Assembly: GCF_963678635.1 (NCBI RefSeq) | Contig: NC_087065.1 | Span: forward strand, 60,538,754 to 60,602,753 | DNA: 64,000 nucleotides | Reading direction: 5' to 3' | From: Symsagittifera roscoffensis | Lineage: Eukaryota; Xenacoelomorpha; Acoela; Convolutidae | Shown: positions 34,100 through 44,219 of the stretch, in pieces | Position numbering within the stretch: position 1 is the first letter of the stretch | How the letters are laid out: every line of letters starts with the position of its first letter | The notes under the pieces: generated by a model | The model's database searches: none | The model's input: the letters and a program-made list of their open reading frames with translations, nothing else | What the model was told of the DNA's origin: nothing | Program-made: the position numbers and the translations under genes

Positions 34100-34770
34100 A
34101 ACCTAACTTCTTAGCAACAAGTTTATCAAAAAAATGTTTGTGAACGAATACTAACTCCAAGCAAAAAATTTATCAAAAAATAGTTTTGTGAACGAATTAC
34201 TCCTATCCTCAACAATAATTCAGCTCCTTTTTATTCATTCCAACCAAAAATCAATATTTCAACGTCTTGAGCTGAAACTGTTTTGCTTTAATCTGATTGA
34301 CTAAAAATAGCCAATCAAATTTTAGTACCATCTCGAAATGTTTCGTTCATAATTTTAAATCCGATTATAAATAAACCGAATTGGCATAAAATGACGAATG
34401 TTTGGTAAACTACTCAAAACTATTTCACATGCGCTCCAGAGTTTTACCCAGATTAGAAAAAAAGACACAGAAAACAGCTCCAATGAAAAATGTCCACCTT
34501 CGCATCTACTCAAAGTGCAGCCTTGTTAGAAGTCGGCTCAAGAATAAAGTGATCGCATTCAAATCAACCAGTGCTATCACTATGTTGTTCTCATCATTTA
34601 TACGATGAATATTACAAAACCGATAAAATAAAGAAATGTGGGCGGAATAAGTAAAAAGACCCCTAACCCCAAGCAAAAAGTTTATCAGAAAAAAACTTTG
34701 TGAGCGATAACGAATACTGGCTCCACGCAAAAAGTTAATAAAAAAATAATTGTGAAAAAAGCTCATGAAC
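34100..34770. repeat. Four degenerate ~51-bp repeat units in two pairs
   Basis: Units of the form 'cctaac(t/c)cc.agcaaaaagtt' followed by 'tatcaaaaaa' and 'ttgtgaacgaa' occur as a tandem pair at about 34,100-34,200 and again at about 34,660-34,770. The intervening DNA is unrelated. The 116-codon minus frame at 34,506-34,856 runs over this repeat and the adjacent hAT end and is not considered a gene. Confidence 0.5.
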
Positions 34771-34789
34771 GTTCCAGTCATGGCTTTTC

Positions 34790-35035
34790 CAGGGGCGGAT
34801 TGAAGAGAGGTGGATAAATGCCCCCTCCTTAGGGATTCGATCCCCTGAACAACCAAAGGGTCCTCTTTTGTACTATTTTACGACATGCCAATTCGGCTGG
34901 ACGACCCTAAAATTTTTCTATTTGCCGCTTTTATTGCAATTGAGGGAAGCATTTTGGTCAAAACTTTTCAAAAAGTTCTAAAAATGGCTCTTTTGTTTTT
35001 TTTTTTAAAGTTGGCAAAATTAGACATCCGTCTCT
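34790..35035. mobile_element. hAT-like CAGGGGCGG-family fragment
   Basis: The left end 'caggggcggattgaag' and internal 'aaagggtcctcttttgtact' and 'ctaaaatttttct' blocks match the 62,220 and 20,191 elements. No right-hand 'cgcccctg' end was found, so the right part is missing and the end given is approximate. Confidence 0.6.
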
Positions 35036-35394
35036 GGTTTTGTTCTCCAGTTTATCGAACAGCAATAGCGCCTGATTAGAAGGAACTTTTGGAGCGAGAA
35101 TTACTCCTATCTTATATTAATTTAAAATTTACTATCAAGCAATAATTGACAAATTAGGTAAAACAGAAACATATTTTTTGGCGTTCTGTTTGCACTCAGG
35201 TGAAGCACGATGGCGGCAGATGGTAAAAAAATTTTGAGGAGAAGAAAAATTTATTTCGGCGACTGATATCAGTTGACAGACATATCAAACAAAAAACTAT
35301 GAGAAACCGCATCCTGTTTCTGAAACAATTTACCAACCAGCTATTTTGCTTCCTACTTTTGTTAAAATCTAACCGTAACATTCTTAGTGTATCA

Positions 35395-35690
35395 ACTTTT
35401 ATGTGTCGGAACTTTTATGCTTGGGGTGGGTATTATTGGCTAAGCTGAACGTTTTAATTAACCCTTTTTGACGGAATAATTCTAAACCCTTACTTTGAGG
35501 ATACTGATATTTTGTGTGCTAATTTAGAAAACAATACTTGACCTATGATTGCTTTTTGGTAACTTATCGGGTTTGAAAGTGTTGGTTTGGTCATTAGCTA
35601 TCACTAGCGCGCAATATATCGCGTTCTTACTAAGTGAAAGCGGCAAATAAATGCGGCTCAGAAACCATTAAAAATTGAATTGAAGCCCGC
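35395..35690. repeat. GTTCCGACT-family fragment, inverted
   Basis: Begins 'tgtcggaacttttatgc' followed by 'ggggtgggt' and later 'tagcgcgcaatatatcgcg', the reverse complement of the right end and the palindromic middle of 31,601-32,120. It is truncated and diverged. Confidence 0.5.
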
Positions 35691-38039
35691 TAGTTTCTAC
35701 TGTTGTGTTGTTTAATTTTTAACTATTCATTTTGACCGAATTTGTTTTATAATTTCAGAGCCAATGATGCGTTGAGCTGCAACTTAAAAAAAGATAATTT
35801 ATCTGTGCTCAACTTTTGAAAAAATTTTGTGGGTTGAAAATGGCCAATTTGGTTAACTTGAGTTAATTCAGGCGAGAGATAGTTCATGCTTTTAACTCGT
35901 AGGCTGCTTACTAATTCGCTTATGAATCTCTCAAAATTGAATTGAGTCAAGATGTTTAGCGTTATGAAAACATTTTTAGAAGCTAACGACATCACTTTGT
36001 ACTTGGTATAACGTGTAGGGTAAGATTTTGAAAATAAGAAAAATAAATAACGTTTTTTTTTCAATTTTGATTTTTGATCAAGTTTTAATTCAGATGCTAC
36101 AAAAACAGTCAAAGCATTCAAAACATTACCCTGGTCCAAAGAATGAGGCTTGAATTGGGTGTCGGGTAGTGATTAGCAGGTCTTCCACTCTTTAACCCAC
36201 GTTAATTAACCCTCTATGTTTCTATGCTTTATCACCCCGTAATAACCACAGTAGTATTTCAATTACTTATTATTTCAGTGTACTAAATGGGGACTGATCA
36301 GGCATTCTTACTTTACTTGACGCCTCTAGCATCTCAATAATTATTGCATTTTGGTTAAATAAAGAAAAAAATCCCTCATTCAAGTGGTTAAACCTATATG
36401 GTGCTGATTGAATCAACGAGAGACTTTTTAAAATTTCACATTAATTCATACTGCCTTACATATGATTGATTGCTATACCATTCTATGACCTGTTTTGTTT
36501 CAGGCGTATTTTCATATTATTTCCCAAAGATAAAGAAATATTATTGGTATCAAGCCACCAGTTTTATCTTAAACGTGAGAACAAAATCACAATGAGCTAG
36601 AATTAATCAAAATACTGAAGGCACAAACGCCGGGCAAAAGCAATTTCGGATTGCAAAAACTTTATTGAAACGAGGGGTGAGCATAATCATGACCTTTCTA
36701 CAGGCAAACCTTATGCACGAATAGTTATGAAAAACATCAAGGATCTGAGCGAGGGTAGTACCCAGAACATCGCAGTCGCCACTGCAGTTCAGCCCATAAC
36801 AGACAATAATTCTAATCAATTAGCCCTACCCAATAAAAAAAATTCAGAATAAAGAAAGTCTGAATTGCTCAACGCATGCCTAAACAACGAGAACAGGTTT
36901 TATAAGTCTCCTCTCAGCAATCAAAAATTTTGAAATATGCTATTTATTTAAAAACTTAGACAAAAAAAATTTATTGGCCAACCGGAAGCTCTACGTTTGC
37001 TCGAAAATTTAAGCTTTTGGTTGACTGACGGAAGTTTTAAAGTAAGTTCAAAAACTTTATCAACTCTAATTTATATATTTTAGTCTTTCAGGTATGATCA
37101 AGAGGGCTGGCATTATGGCATACAGTCATATACCAGTAGTTCACACCCAAGTATTTGGAAAGTAGCTGCAAATTGCAAAAACAAGCCTTCTTTCAAAAAT
37201 TTGAAAACCTTAATGACTCGAGTGGGCAACAATTGACAAAAAAGAAAAAGTACCAAACCCTAAACAAACAAAGTGCAGAATTTTATGCATGTTTTTAAAA
37301 AAATAATTGATTCGCATTTTGTTACGCGCTATGGTGAAATTAAACAAACTATTTGTTCATTCGTTCCTTGCATATATTTTATTTCAAATTGCTGTTTGTC
37401 AGTTTTTTTGAAAAAAAAACGTCTCCTTGTTGCCTCCCGGAGAAGTACAAAACGCACTGATATGACTCGCATCTGAAGAATACTGTCTCAACAGTTTGAT
37501 CCCAGACTGATTGCTGGTTCGAAAGTTTAAATAAATCCTTTTTGAAATGATTGTTGGCATTCGAAAAAAAAACTATATTGATCAAATTTTTGGTCACAAC
37601 CTGTTTTTGTTTCCAATTTCATTTAAGTTCATACAACTAATATACTAATATGAAAAATGTTTTCAAGATCAAGGTCTTCTTTTGAAAATTTTAATCACTT
37701 TGGTTAATAGGGTTGGATCATTCCGGTCTGGTTAGTTTGATTAGTTATAGAAAAATCTAGACTATCGCCAAGGTTATTTCCGTTCGAAACAAGCAGCTTG
37801 AAAGTTCTTTCGAATTGAGATTTCTTTCCAAATGAAGCGTTGATGTTTACCAACGCTGTGTTTCTGAATTCCTTTCAAGTAACATTCACTTTGATTTTAA
37901 CAATTTGGTATTAAAAGGGTTGCTTGTAGTTGGCGTATCTTTTGCTGGAATTATATGAGTGGCGATTGAGAAAAAAGGAGTTAAAAAACGCGGGACGATC
38001 AGTTTGGGAACCGATTAGCAAACCAAACATACATTGGCT
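35691..38039. other. Single-copy stretch with weak open frames
   Basis: The longest frame is minus 36,139-35,747 (130 codons, start MDQGNVLNALTVFV). It is rich in Leu, Lys, Phe and Ser with no recognised motif, and one frame of this length is expected by chance in 64 kb at this composition. At 36,607-36,850 both strands have plausible short frames, including a plus-strand frame after an acceptor-like 'cctttctacag' that ends at a TAA near 36,850. None of these is supported by homology. Confidence 0.3.
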
Positions 38040-38533
38040 TGTCGTCGAAGCCTAAAATTTTCAATAGCGGACCAACTCAGCTTTCCGTAGCTAAGACTTT
38101 ACTTTTAGTGTGATTCAACCGATTATATCATAAGGGAGCAACTTATACCTGCTTCACTGAATATACCACATGAGGACAAAGAAGCTTAGTGCATGCGGCG
38201 AGTATTACAATACAAGACCTCTAAAACATTGTAACGCAACAGTCGCAATTTTTTTTAATCGTTGAGTTTAGGCAATGAGCCCCGATCCAGTCTCTATCTG
38301 TCTAAACCAGAGTCACGAAGCTCATCCTGCTGCTTCTTAAAGATGATCAATTTCAGAAGCTCTTGCGAAAAGTTCAATTGTTCGATATAAAATTACTCCA
38401 AAATTAAAGGGGATAAAACCCGCGTAGATTAAAACAAACAGTTGAAACAACCATTGTTGGTTTAAATAGGTTTTTTTGGTGGTTATTAATTTCCAGTTCT
38501 GATTTCATTTCGTTATGTTGCTTGTTGCAAGCA
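38040..38533 (-). repeat. BEL/Pao 3' LTR, copy B
   Basis: Matches the 5' LTR (43,676-44,219) along its length with many substitutions and indels. Landmarks are 'caatagcggaccaactcagc', 'gcaatgagccccga' and 'cccgcgtagattaaa'. On the plus strand it begins TGTCGTCG and ends GCAAGCA, consistent with TG..CA ends. Confidence 0.8.
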
Positions 38534-38544
38534 TTACTGCCGCC

Positions 38545-39440
38545 TTCCTTGATTGAAGCAAAATCGTTCAACGCTGACTGGGAGCTTTCTTAGTTTGTTA
38601 CAACGTCGAATGTAGCAACCCCTAGCGGTTTTGACTTCCGCTGAACGGAATTGATTGTCTCTCCCAAGGAAGGTTTCCACAACACGAGCTAGTATCCATT
38701 GTGATGGGAGTTTGTTTTTTTTCTATCAGGAGCGCAACATCATCCACTTCAAAAGTTCCTTGCTTTGAGGTCCATATCTTCCGAGGCTGCAGAGATCACA
38801 AGTACTCCTTGCTCTATCGCTTCCGCAACATTCCAATGAGTTTCTGCATGTGTACCCACCGTTTGGCTGGATGTATTTCAAATGGCTGAAGCATATTTGT
38901 TTTCATTGGGGGCACATGTATTGGCAGATACTGCATCTCTTTACCTGCCCACATCAAAGCTGGTGCTAGGGTCTGCAGGTCCAAAACATCAGTAGAAATA
39001 GGAAGGAATGGTCGTGAGTTCAATGTCGAACAATGTAGTAGCAAGTTCCTCGTACGTCAAAACATTGTTCAACACTCTCTTCTCAGATGGGATTTTGCAG
39101 ATTTGACTCCTGATTCTCAAAGTCCATCAAAGTGAGAAGCTCCTGGAGGAATCATTGTCCGTGTGATTCCAATCTCATCAGCAGCAATCGGCATTTATTC
39201 TTTTCCGAACCTCTTGGTTAGGTTCATTTGAGTTGCATTAGTTCGGTTTTAGTTCCAACAAAGTTCGGTCCACTGTCTGAGTACATTGTCGCTGGAGCAC
39301 CAAGTCTAGCAAACAATTGCCTCAAAACAGCAGTAAAAGACTGGGCGGACAAACCCAATGTTAGCTCCAAATGTATGGCATTTGTTGTGAAACAAACAAT
39401 CAAACAACGCCATGTATAATTTCTACAGCTGTTTGGTATT
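38545..39440 (-). pseudogene. BEL/Pao integrase core and C-terminal domain, copy B
   Basis: Broken frames read the integrase catalytic core: 'TNAIHLELTLGL' (family 'TRAvHLElv..l') and 'MYSDSGPNFVGT' (family 'iySDNGtnFvGa', holding the second catalytic Asp, with Ser for Asn). Further on come 'LNSRPFLPISTD' (family 'lNsRPL.p.s.d'), 'KRWVHMQKL' (family 'RW..vq.l') and, near the 3' LTR, 'ILARVVETFLGRD' and 'RSAEVKTARGCYIR' (the BEL integrase C-terminal domain, family 'w.lgrV.e...G.Dg..R...vkt..g...Rp'). Several frameshifts and stops separate these blocks. Copy A has lost this part in the gap. Confidence 0.85.
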
Positions 39441-39765
39441 AATTCTGTGTCACGAAGGGACCAGCAAAGTCAACACCTGTGAGAGTAGACGGATGAATTG
39501 CTGCTTGTGCGTCCACAATCCAGATTTTCCTTCGAAGTCCATCAATCACCGTATTTGCGGGAGCATGAAAACACTTTAGATGAATGTCCTGCAAAATACG
39601 TTTGGCCAATCGAAGTTTCTTGGGTATCAAGATTTGATTGCGCTGAGCCTCTGCGAGGTTTTTGTTCTGCGTCAGTCTCCTGTCCACCTTCTTGACTCCA
39701 TCATCAAGAAAAAGGTAGAGATGCAGAAGAGGGCTCTTCCTCGCAACTGATTCACCGGTGTTCAA
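39441..39765 (-). pseudogene. BEL/Pao integrase N-terminal part, copy B
   Basis: The frame includes 'LRLAKRILQDIHLKCFHA', the His-x4-His half of the integrase HHCC zinc-binding domain, and 'LRRKIWIVDAQAAI'. It then jumps directly to 'TLTGVDFAGPF' (family 'vGvDyaGPf', holding the first catalytic Asp). The segment that normally carries the C..C pair between these is missing, so an internal deletion has removed half of the zinc site. Confidence 0.85.
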
Positions 39766-39998
39766 TGCCCTCAGCTCGTCACTGAAGCAATTATTTGTTC
39801 GTTTCGAATTAGCATCAGAATGGCGTTGCGTCTATTCGTCAACGAAGTTGGATGATCAAAACTGCCATCTTCTCATCAGTGCTTCTGCTTTAGATCTGCA
39901 AAAAAGCAACATAGCAGAGAACACGAATTCACTTCTGTAGACTGCTCAACTTTCCAAGATTGATTATTGCGTCTAAAGAAGGCTTTACCAATTGGGAG

Positions 39999-40575
39999 CT
40001 ATTGACAACTGCAATTTTCTTTTTTCAGCACCAAATTTGCTAGCTTTGCTTGGTATGGAAGCCAAAGTTCAGAGAGCCAGCTAGGTCCATGCCAAGAGAG
40101 TGAAGACATTTTGTGCGTCATTGCATCGAATCCATGAGTTGCACGACCTGCTGGTTTTTCCTCATTTCGTACAAAGCGCCAGTTGAATGGTTTCAGTGTC
40201 TCCTGTACTTCAAGCACTAGGTTACGAAAAAGGTGTTCCAGACGTTTGGGGTCTCGTTGATTCAGCAAAGTACAATCGTGGCATCTGTCCATCCATCCAA
40301 AAATTTTCTTTGAATTCCCTCCTACCTTTTGAAGTGCTTTCCTCGTATGGTCCAGCAACTTGCATCCTAGCACAGTTGCACACAACTCCAATTTGGGGAT
40401 CGTCAAATGTTTCGAAGGTGCGTCTCTTAACATAGCCCAAGAAGATTTGTTGTTTTTGTCTTCGTGTTCCTGATGTAGATGCAACTGGCGTATGCTGTTT
40501 CTGATTCATCACAAAGCAAACGAAGCTCAAAGCTGTCCTCCACATCATGTCTCGGTACATCAAACTTCTCCACAA
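39999..40575 (-). pseudogene. BEL/Pao RNase H region, copy B
   Basis: Practically identical to 13,240-13,816. 'LTIPKLELCATVLG', 'WMDRCHDCTLL' and the 'GPSWL' end mark a BEL-type RNase H. Two overlapping frames show a frameshift common to both copies, so the damage predates the duplication. Confidence 0.85.
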
Positions 40576-40616
40576 TGCAAAATTTAGTCCATCACCTTAG
40601 AAACATCTCTATCATA

Positions 40617-41612
40617 TCATCGGACAGTTTGTGGTCCCAACCAAGAGGGATGCACGATGAGTTTCAAAGGAAATGTCATCGGAGTCAGCCAGCCCAGTGG
40701 ATCAAAGATCTTATAGATGTCTGAGAGACGAGACTGTTTTGTCAAGTCCTTCTCTAGGTTTTGGGCTACTTTGAATACGAAGTCATCGTTTGTCGGAAGC
40801 CACTTGATTCCTACTGCTTTCACAGAGTAGTATTTTGCTGAGAACTCGTGTTCGTTTTCGCGCAGTTCACTAGACAAGGATTTCATGATTTATGCTAAGC
40901 TGCTTACAAGTTTTCGCAGAGGAAACTGACTCGTAGCTAGTTGACATCTAATGTCATTGATCAGCTTCTTAGCAGAGGGTATGTCATCTACGCCAGTCAA
41001 TCAGTCATCGAATAGAAGTCTCGACTGATTGTTTCTTCGACACAAGAATGCTTGCCTGCTTCTATTAGGGATCTACCGAATGATAGCAACAACTAGAAAT
41101 CCCATACATCACTCGTATCATCCTGTAGGTTTCTATCGGTTGGTTGGGCACATATTTCCGGAGATCTCGGTGGTAGCCTTTAACTTCCTTGTTAAAAGCC
41201 ACCTGAAGATACATCTGTGCAAATTTTCTGGTGATTCCAGTGGGGTAGGACCGGAACCTGAGCAAATGATCAAAGAATTGTCTTGAAGCTTGGGGCCAAC
41301 CATCAGTGCGACGTTTACCGAAATTGGAGTACTCGTTAGGGCACCAGCGTCAGAGACAACTCGTAGCTTTGTAGTTGTACTATCCTTTAGAACGCAGCGG
41401 TGGAGTAGATGGTAGCTTCTTTTCTCTGACATGGCGAGCTCATCTCGGAGTACAACTTCTATGTGACCCATGTCTCGCAACTCTTCGATGAAGTCTCCAT
41501 ACTGAGTGTACAAAACAACATCGTGCTTAAGTTCGCGTTCCAGACTGAAGAATCGTTTGAGTGCCTTGGATTTGCACTCGCCGAGGGCTCTAACATTTTT
41601 TTTGAAAAGCAA
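40617..41612 (-). pseudogene. BEL/Pao reverse transcriptase, copy B
   Basis: Same blocks as copy A: 'KLRVVSDAGA', 'MVGPKLQD', 'MLRFRSYPTGITRKFAQMYL' (family 'lLRfR...~al~aDieKMF.qv'), 'YRMIRVMYGISSC', and 'KIFDPLGWLTPM'. The catalytic box reads LLFDD then an in-frame TGA at plus-strand 41,001-41,003. Frame breaks between blocks are the same as in copy A, with a few private substitutions (for example 'EELRDMG' versus 'EEFRDMG'). Confidence 0.88.
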
Positions 41613-41759
41613 ACAAACAGAGTAGCGACCATCTGGTTGAGTTGACGTTGTTTTGTCGAAGTTATCCTCTTCAAATTTTTCTCCATCGATCGAGGGCTTC
41701 GGTTCAAAAGCAGGTATTCAACTTTACAAAAAGGACTAATGTCCAGATCAGACTTCTGA

Positions 41760-42393
41760 CTAACAAAGTTTGTTTGCAAAACTGTATCGACATTGTGCTT
41801 GCTTACTAACTGTACTAATCCACTCACTCTCCAGCCAAATTTTGACCATCCAAGGTGAGAGATCCTTCTCGCATCCGTTTAGCACTGGTGAATTTGTTTG
41901 CCAGTTCAACACCACATAGAAGATTAGTCCTTCCTTTTTTTCCAAAGCTGGATTCGCCAGTGCATATCGAGACGGACAGTTATGTTCGCGTACATCCAAA
42001 TCGTCGCCTGGTAAATCTGATGTGACTTGGGGCATCATGAAGAAGTATGCTCGTACTGTGTCTTCTCCAGGCAATGACAAAGTTATCGGCGCAAGAGCTC
42101 TCGTCGTCTCCAATGGGGGGGGGAGCTCCAACTGGTTTAACTGTTTGACTGACTGGCTTAGGAGGCAACCCATGACGTCCTACGAAGCGTTCACCGACGA
42201 AACTCAACTGCGATCCATTGTCTATCAAGGCACGGCAAATATTTTCCTGTCTGTGATAGTTGAAACCAAGTAGGGCCGTTCTGTCGCGTTCCGTAGCACC
42301 GCTTACCAAACACAGGTTCTTTCCACTTGTCGGAGAGTTGTTTGCAGTCTTCCGTTCAGTCGTGATCGATTGTTCCGTGCGCTGGTTTTCCAT
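41760..42393 (-). pseudogene. BEL/Pao aspartic protease, copy B (frameshifted)
   Basis: The active site ALIDNGSQLSFV is encoded at about 42,199-42,235. A 9-G run near 42,115-42,123 (8 G in copy A) shifts the frame, splitting the domain into 42,393-41,980 and 42,173-41,760. Upstream on the minus strand (about 42,489-42,418) lies the gag zinc knuckle 'YFNCLRSRHMVKKC' with the first Cys replaced by Tyr, followed by an in-frame stop. Confidence 0.83.
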
Positions 42394-42863
42394 ATAAAGA
42401 AGAAGCTGGTGTCAATTTCCACACGGCTTACAATTGTGTGTGCTTGGGCATTTCTTTACCATATGCCTTGAGCGCAAGCAATTGAAGTACATCGTTTGGA
42501 ATCACTACATTTTTTCATGTATGTGATTTAAACTTCTTGAGCTCGCTACATGCAGTGACAGTGTGAAGCGCACCTTAAAACACACCTTGCTTGTCTACAG
42601 TTGTTTCTCCATAAGATTCTCTTTGATCGATTTTACCTTGACATCACCGTGTGCTTCATTTGGAGTCGTTGGTTTCTGAAAACTGCTGGTAGATGACTTC
42701 ACTGCTTCTAGTGCCCTCTCTCAAGCACCAATGAATTTTTCAAACCCATGCAGTTTCTGGAGCTCTACACCTGGGTTGTGAAGCTGCCATCGCTTTTTAG
42801 CTTTCCGGATACACTTTTTGCTCAATCGCATGAACCAGTATTGCGTGTTACAGACTTGTTCTT

Positions 42864-43637
42864 CTAATGCAACCACGTATTCGCAAAAACACTCTTCAAA
42901 TTCGGGTGGAGCAACATAACACTGAGATGCGTTTTCACAATGAATATCTTGTCGTCGAACCGGTCGTAGTTCACATCAGTTTTTGCTACATTCTTGACCA
43001 GATCGTGCGCCTCTCCTCGAAGTGAAGATTTGAAGTAATCCATTTTGTCAGCATCTCGTAGGTTTGGGTTTTCATGTACTGCAGAATCGAAATGATCGAT
43101 GAAGCTCGTCCACTCTGTATACTTCCCAGTGAAAGAGGGAAGATTGATTTTTGGCAACTTGATCTGACTTGATCTTGGTGAGAGCATTGTTTGAAGCTCG
43201 TTTGCTTCGTTTGTCGTTCCTCTGGACGACTCTAGCTGATTTTCCAACAATTCATTCGTCTGCTGATTGAAGTCTCGTACCTCTGCTCTAAACTCACAAG
43301 CTGTTTCAAGCTCGGTTTTCAGACATTTGTCTGGTTCAGCATCCTTTATCAATCGACACTTTTCGCTGATCGATGTGAGAGTCTCTCTTATGACCGCAAG
43401 AGAGATTGGCAAGCAAGTCTTGGAGAAGCACGTCTTGTGACCCTTTCTGGAGTGAACCAACTTCCAGTAGGTTCGTTCTGACTGATCAAATTGTCCATGT
43501 TGCACGCTCGCAACAGCTGGTTGATCGCTCTGCTCGTTCGCATTGCTTAGACCTGGTTGCTCGTTTGCCATTGATCGTACATCGCCTTGCTTGCTCGCGA
43601 AGCTTCGTAGATCGTACTGGTCATTCGTATCACTCAT
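42864..43637 (-). pseudogene. BEL/Pao gag, copy B (open)
   Basis: 257 codons from the ATG at 43,637 (MSDTNDQYDLRS) to a stop at 42,864. The N-terminal third is rich in Gln/Ser/Asn. A middle segment 'LETACEFRAEVRDFNQQTNE' looks helical. The C-terminal half carries the BEL gag domain ('LPSFTGKYTEWTSFIDHFDS' then 'YFKSSLRGEAHDLV'). It is the least damaged gene of the element. The real gag would continue into the zinc knuckle, now out of frame. The frame is also open about 69 nt upstream into the LTR, but without an ATG. Confidence 0.88.
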
Positions 43638-43675
43638 GATTCGTGTTTTGTTAGGTCTGGGTTGACGTAGACCAC

Positions 43676-44219
43676 TGTTTTCTCGCAAAAGCCTAAATTT
43701 TTTCAATAGCGGACCAACTCAGCTTGACGTAGCGGAGATTTCACTTTAAGTGTGATTCGTCCAATTTTATTAGAGGGAGGAGAACAGCTTATAGCTGCGT
43801 CATTGTGTATTCCAATACGATTAAGCTGAACATCTTTTTCTTGAGAAGAAGAAACTTGCAAATGTCAATATAAGTATAATGGGTTTTAGCTTCTGCCTGC
43901 AGCGAGTATTAAAATACAAGGCCTCTAAAATGTTGTAACGCAATAGCTGCAGTTTTTTTGCTCGTTTAGTTTGAGCAATGAGCCCCGAACTGGTCTTTAT
44001 ATGTCTCACGCAACTGCTGATTCTTAAGGTGGTTCAGCATTACAAGCGGTTAACAAAGTTTCGATAATTCGATATAAAATCACATTTTAAATAAAGGGAA
44101 TAACTCCCGCGTAGATTAAATCAAACATCTGAAACAAACTTTGTTTGTTCAAATCAGTTTTTTGGCGGTTAGTCATTACCAGCTTTATTTTCATTTCATT
44201 ATGTTGCTTGCAACATGCA
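43676..44219 (-). repeat. BEL/Pao 5' LTR, copy B
   Basis: Nearly identical to 16,919-17,462 of copy A but only about 80% identical to its own partner LTR at 38,040-38,533. The 38-nt leader between the LTR and the gag ATG holds the candidate primer-binding site. Confidence 0.82.

Larger units (their letters stand above)
38040..44219 (-). mobile_element. BEL/Pao LTR retrotransposon, copy B (complete, dead)
   Basis: A 6.2-kb element on the minus strand: 5' LTR 44,219-43,676, gag, zinc knuckle, protease, reverse transcriptase, RNase H, integrase with its C-terminal domain, and 3' LTR 38,533-38,040. A purine-rich tract ('caaggaaggcggcag' on the minus strand) abuts the 3' LTR. 'tggtctacgtcaaccca', starting with TGG one base after the 5' LTR, is a candidate tRNA primer site. 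The LTRs differ by roughly 20%, so the insertion is old. Coding lesions include a stop in the reverse-transcriptase active site and deletion of the integrase zinc-binding Cys pair. No 5-bp target duplication is visible with these limits. Confidence 0.93.
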
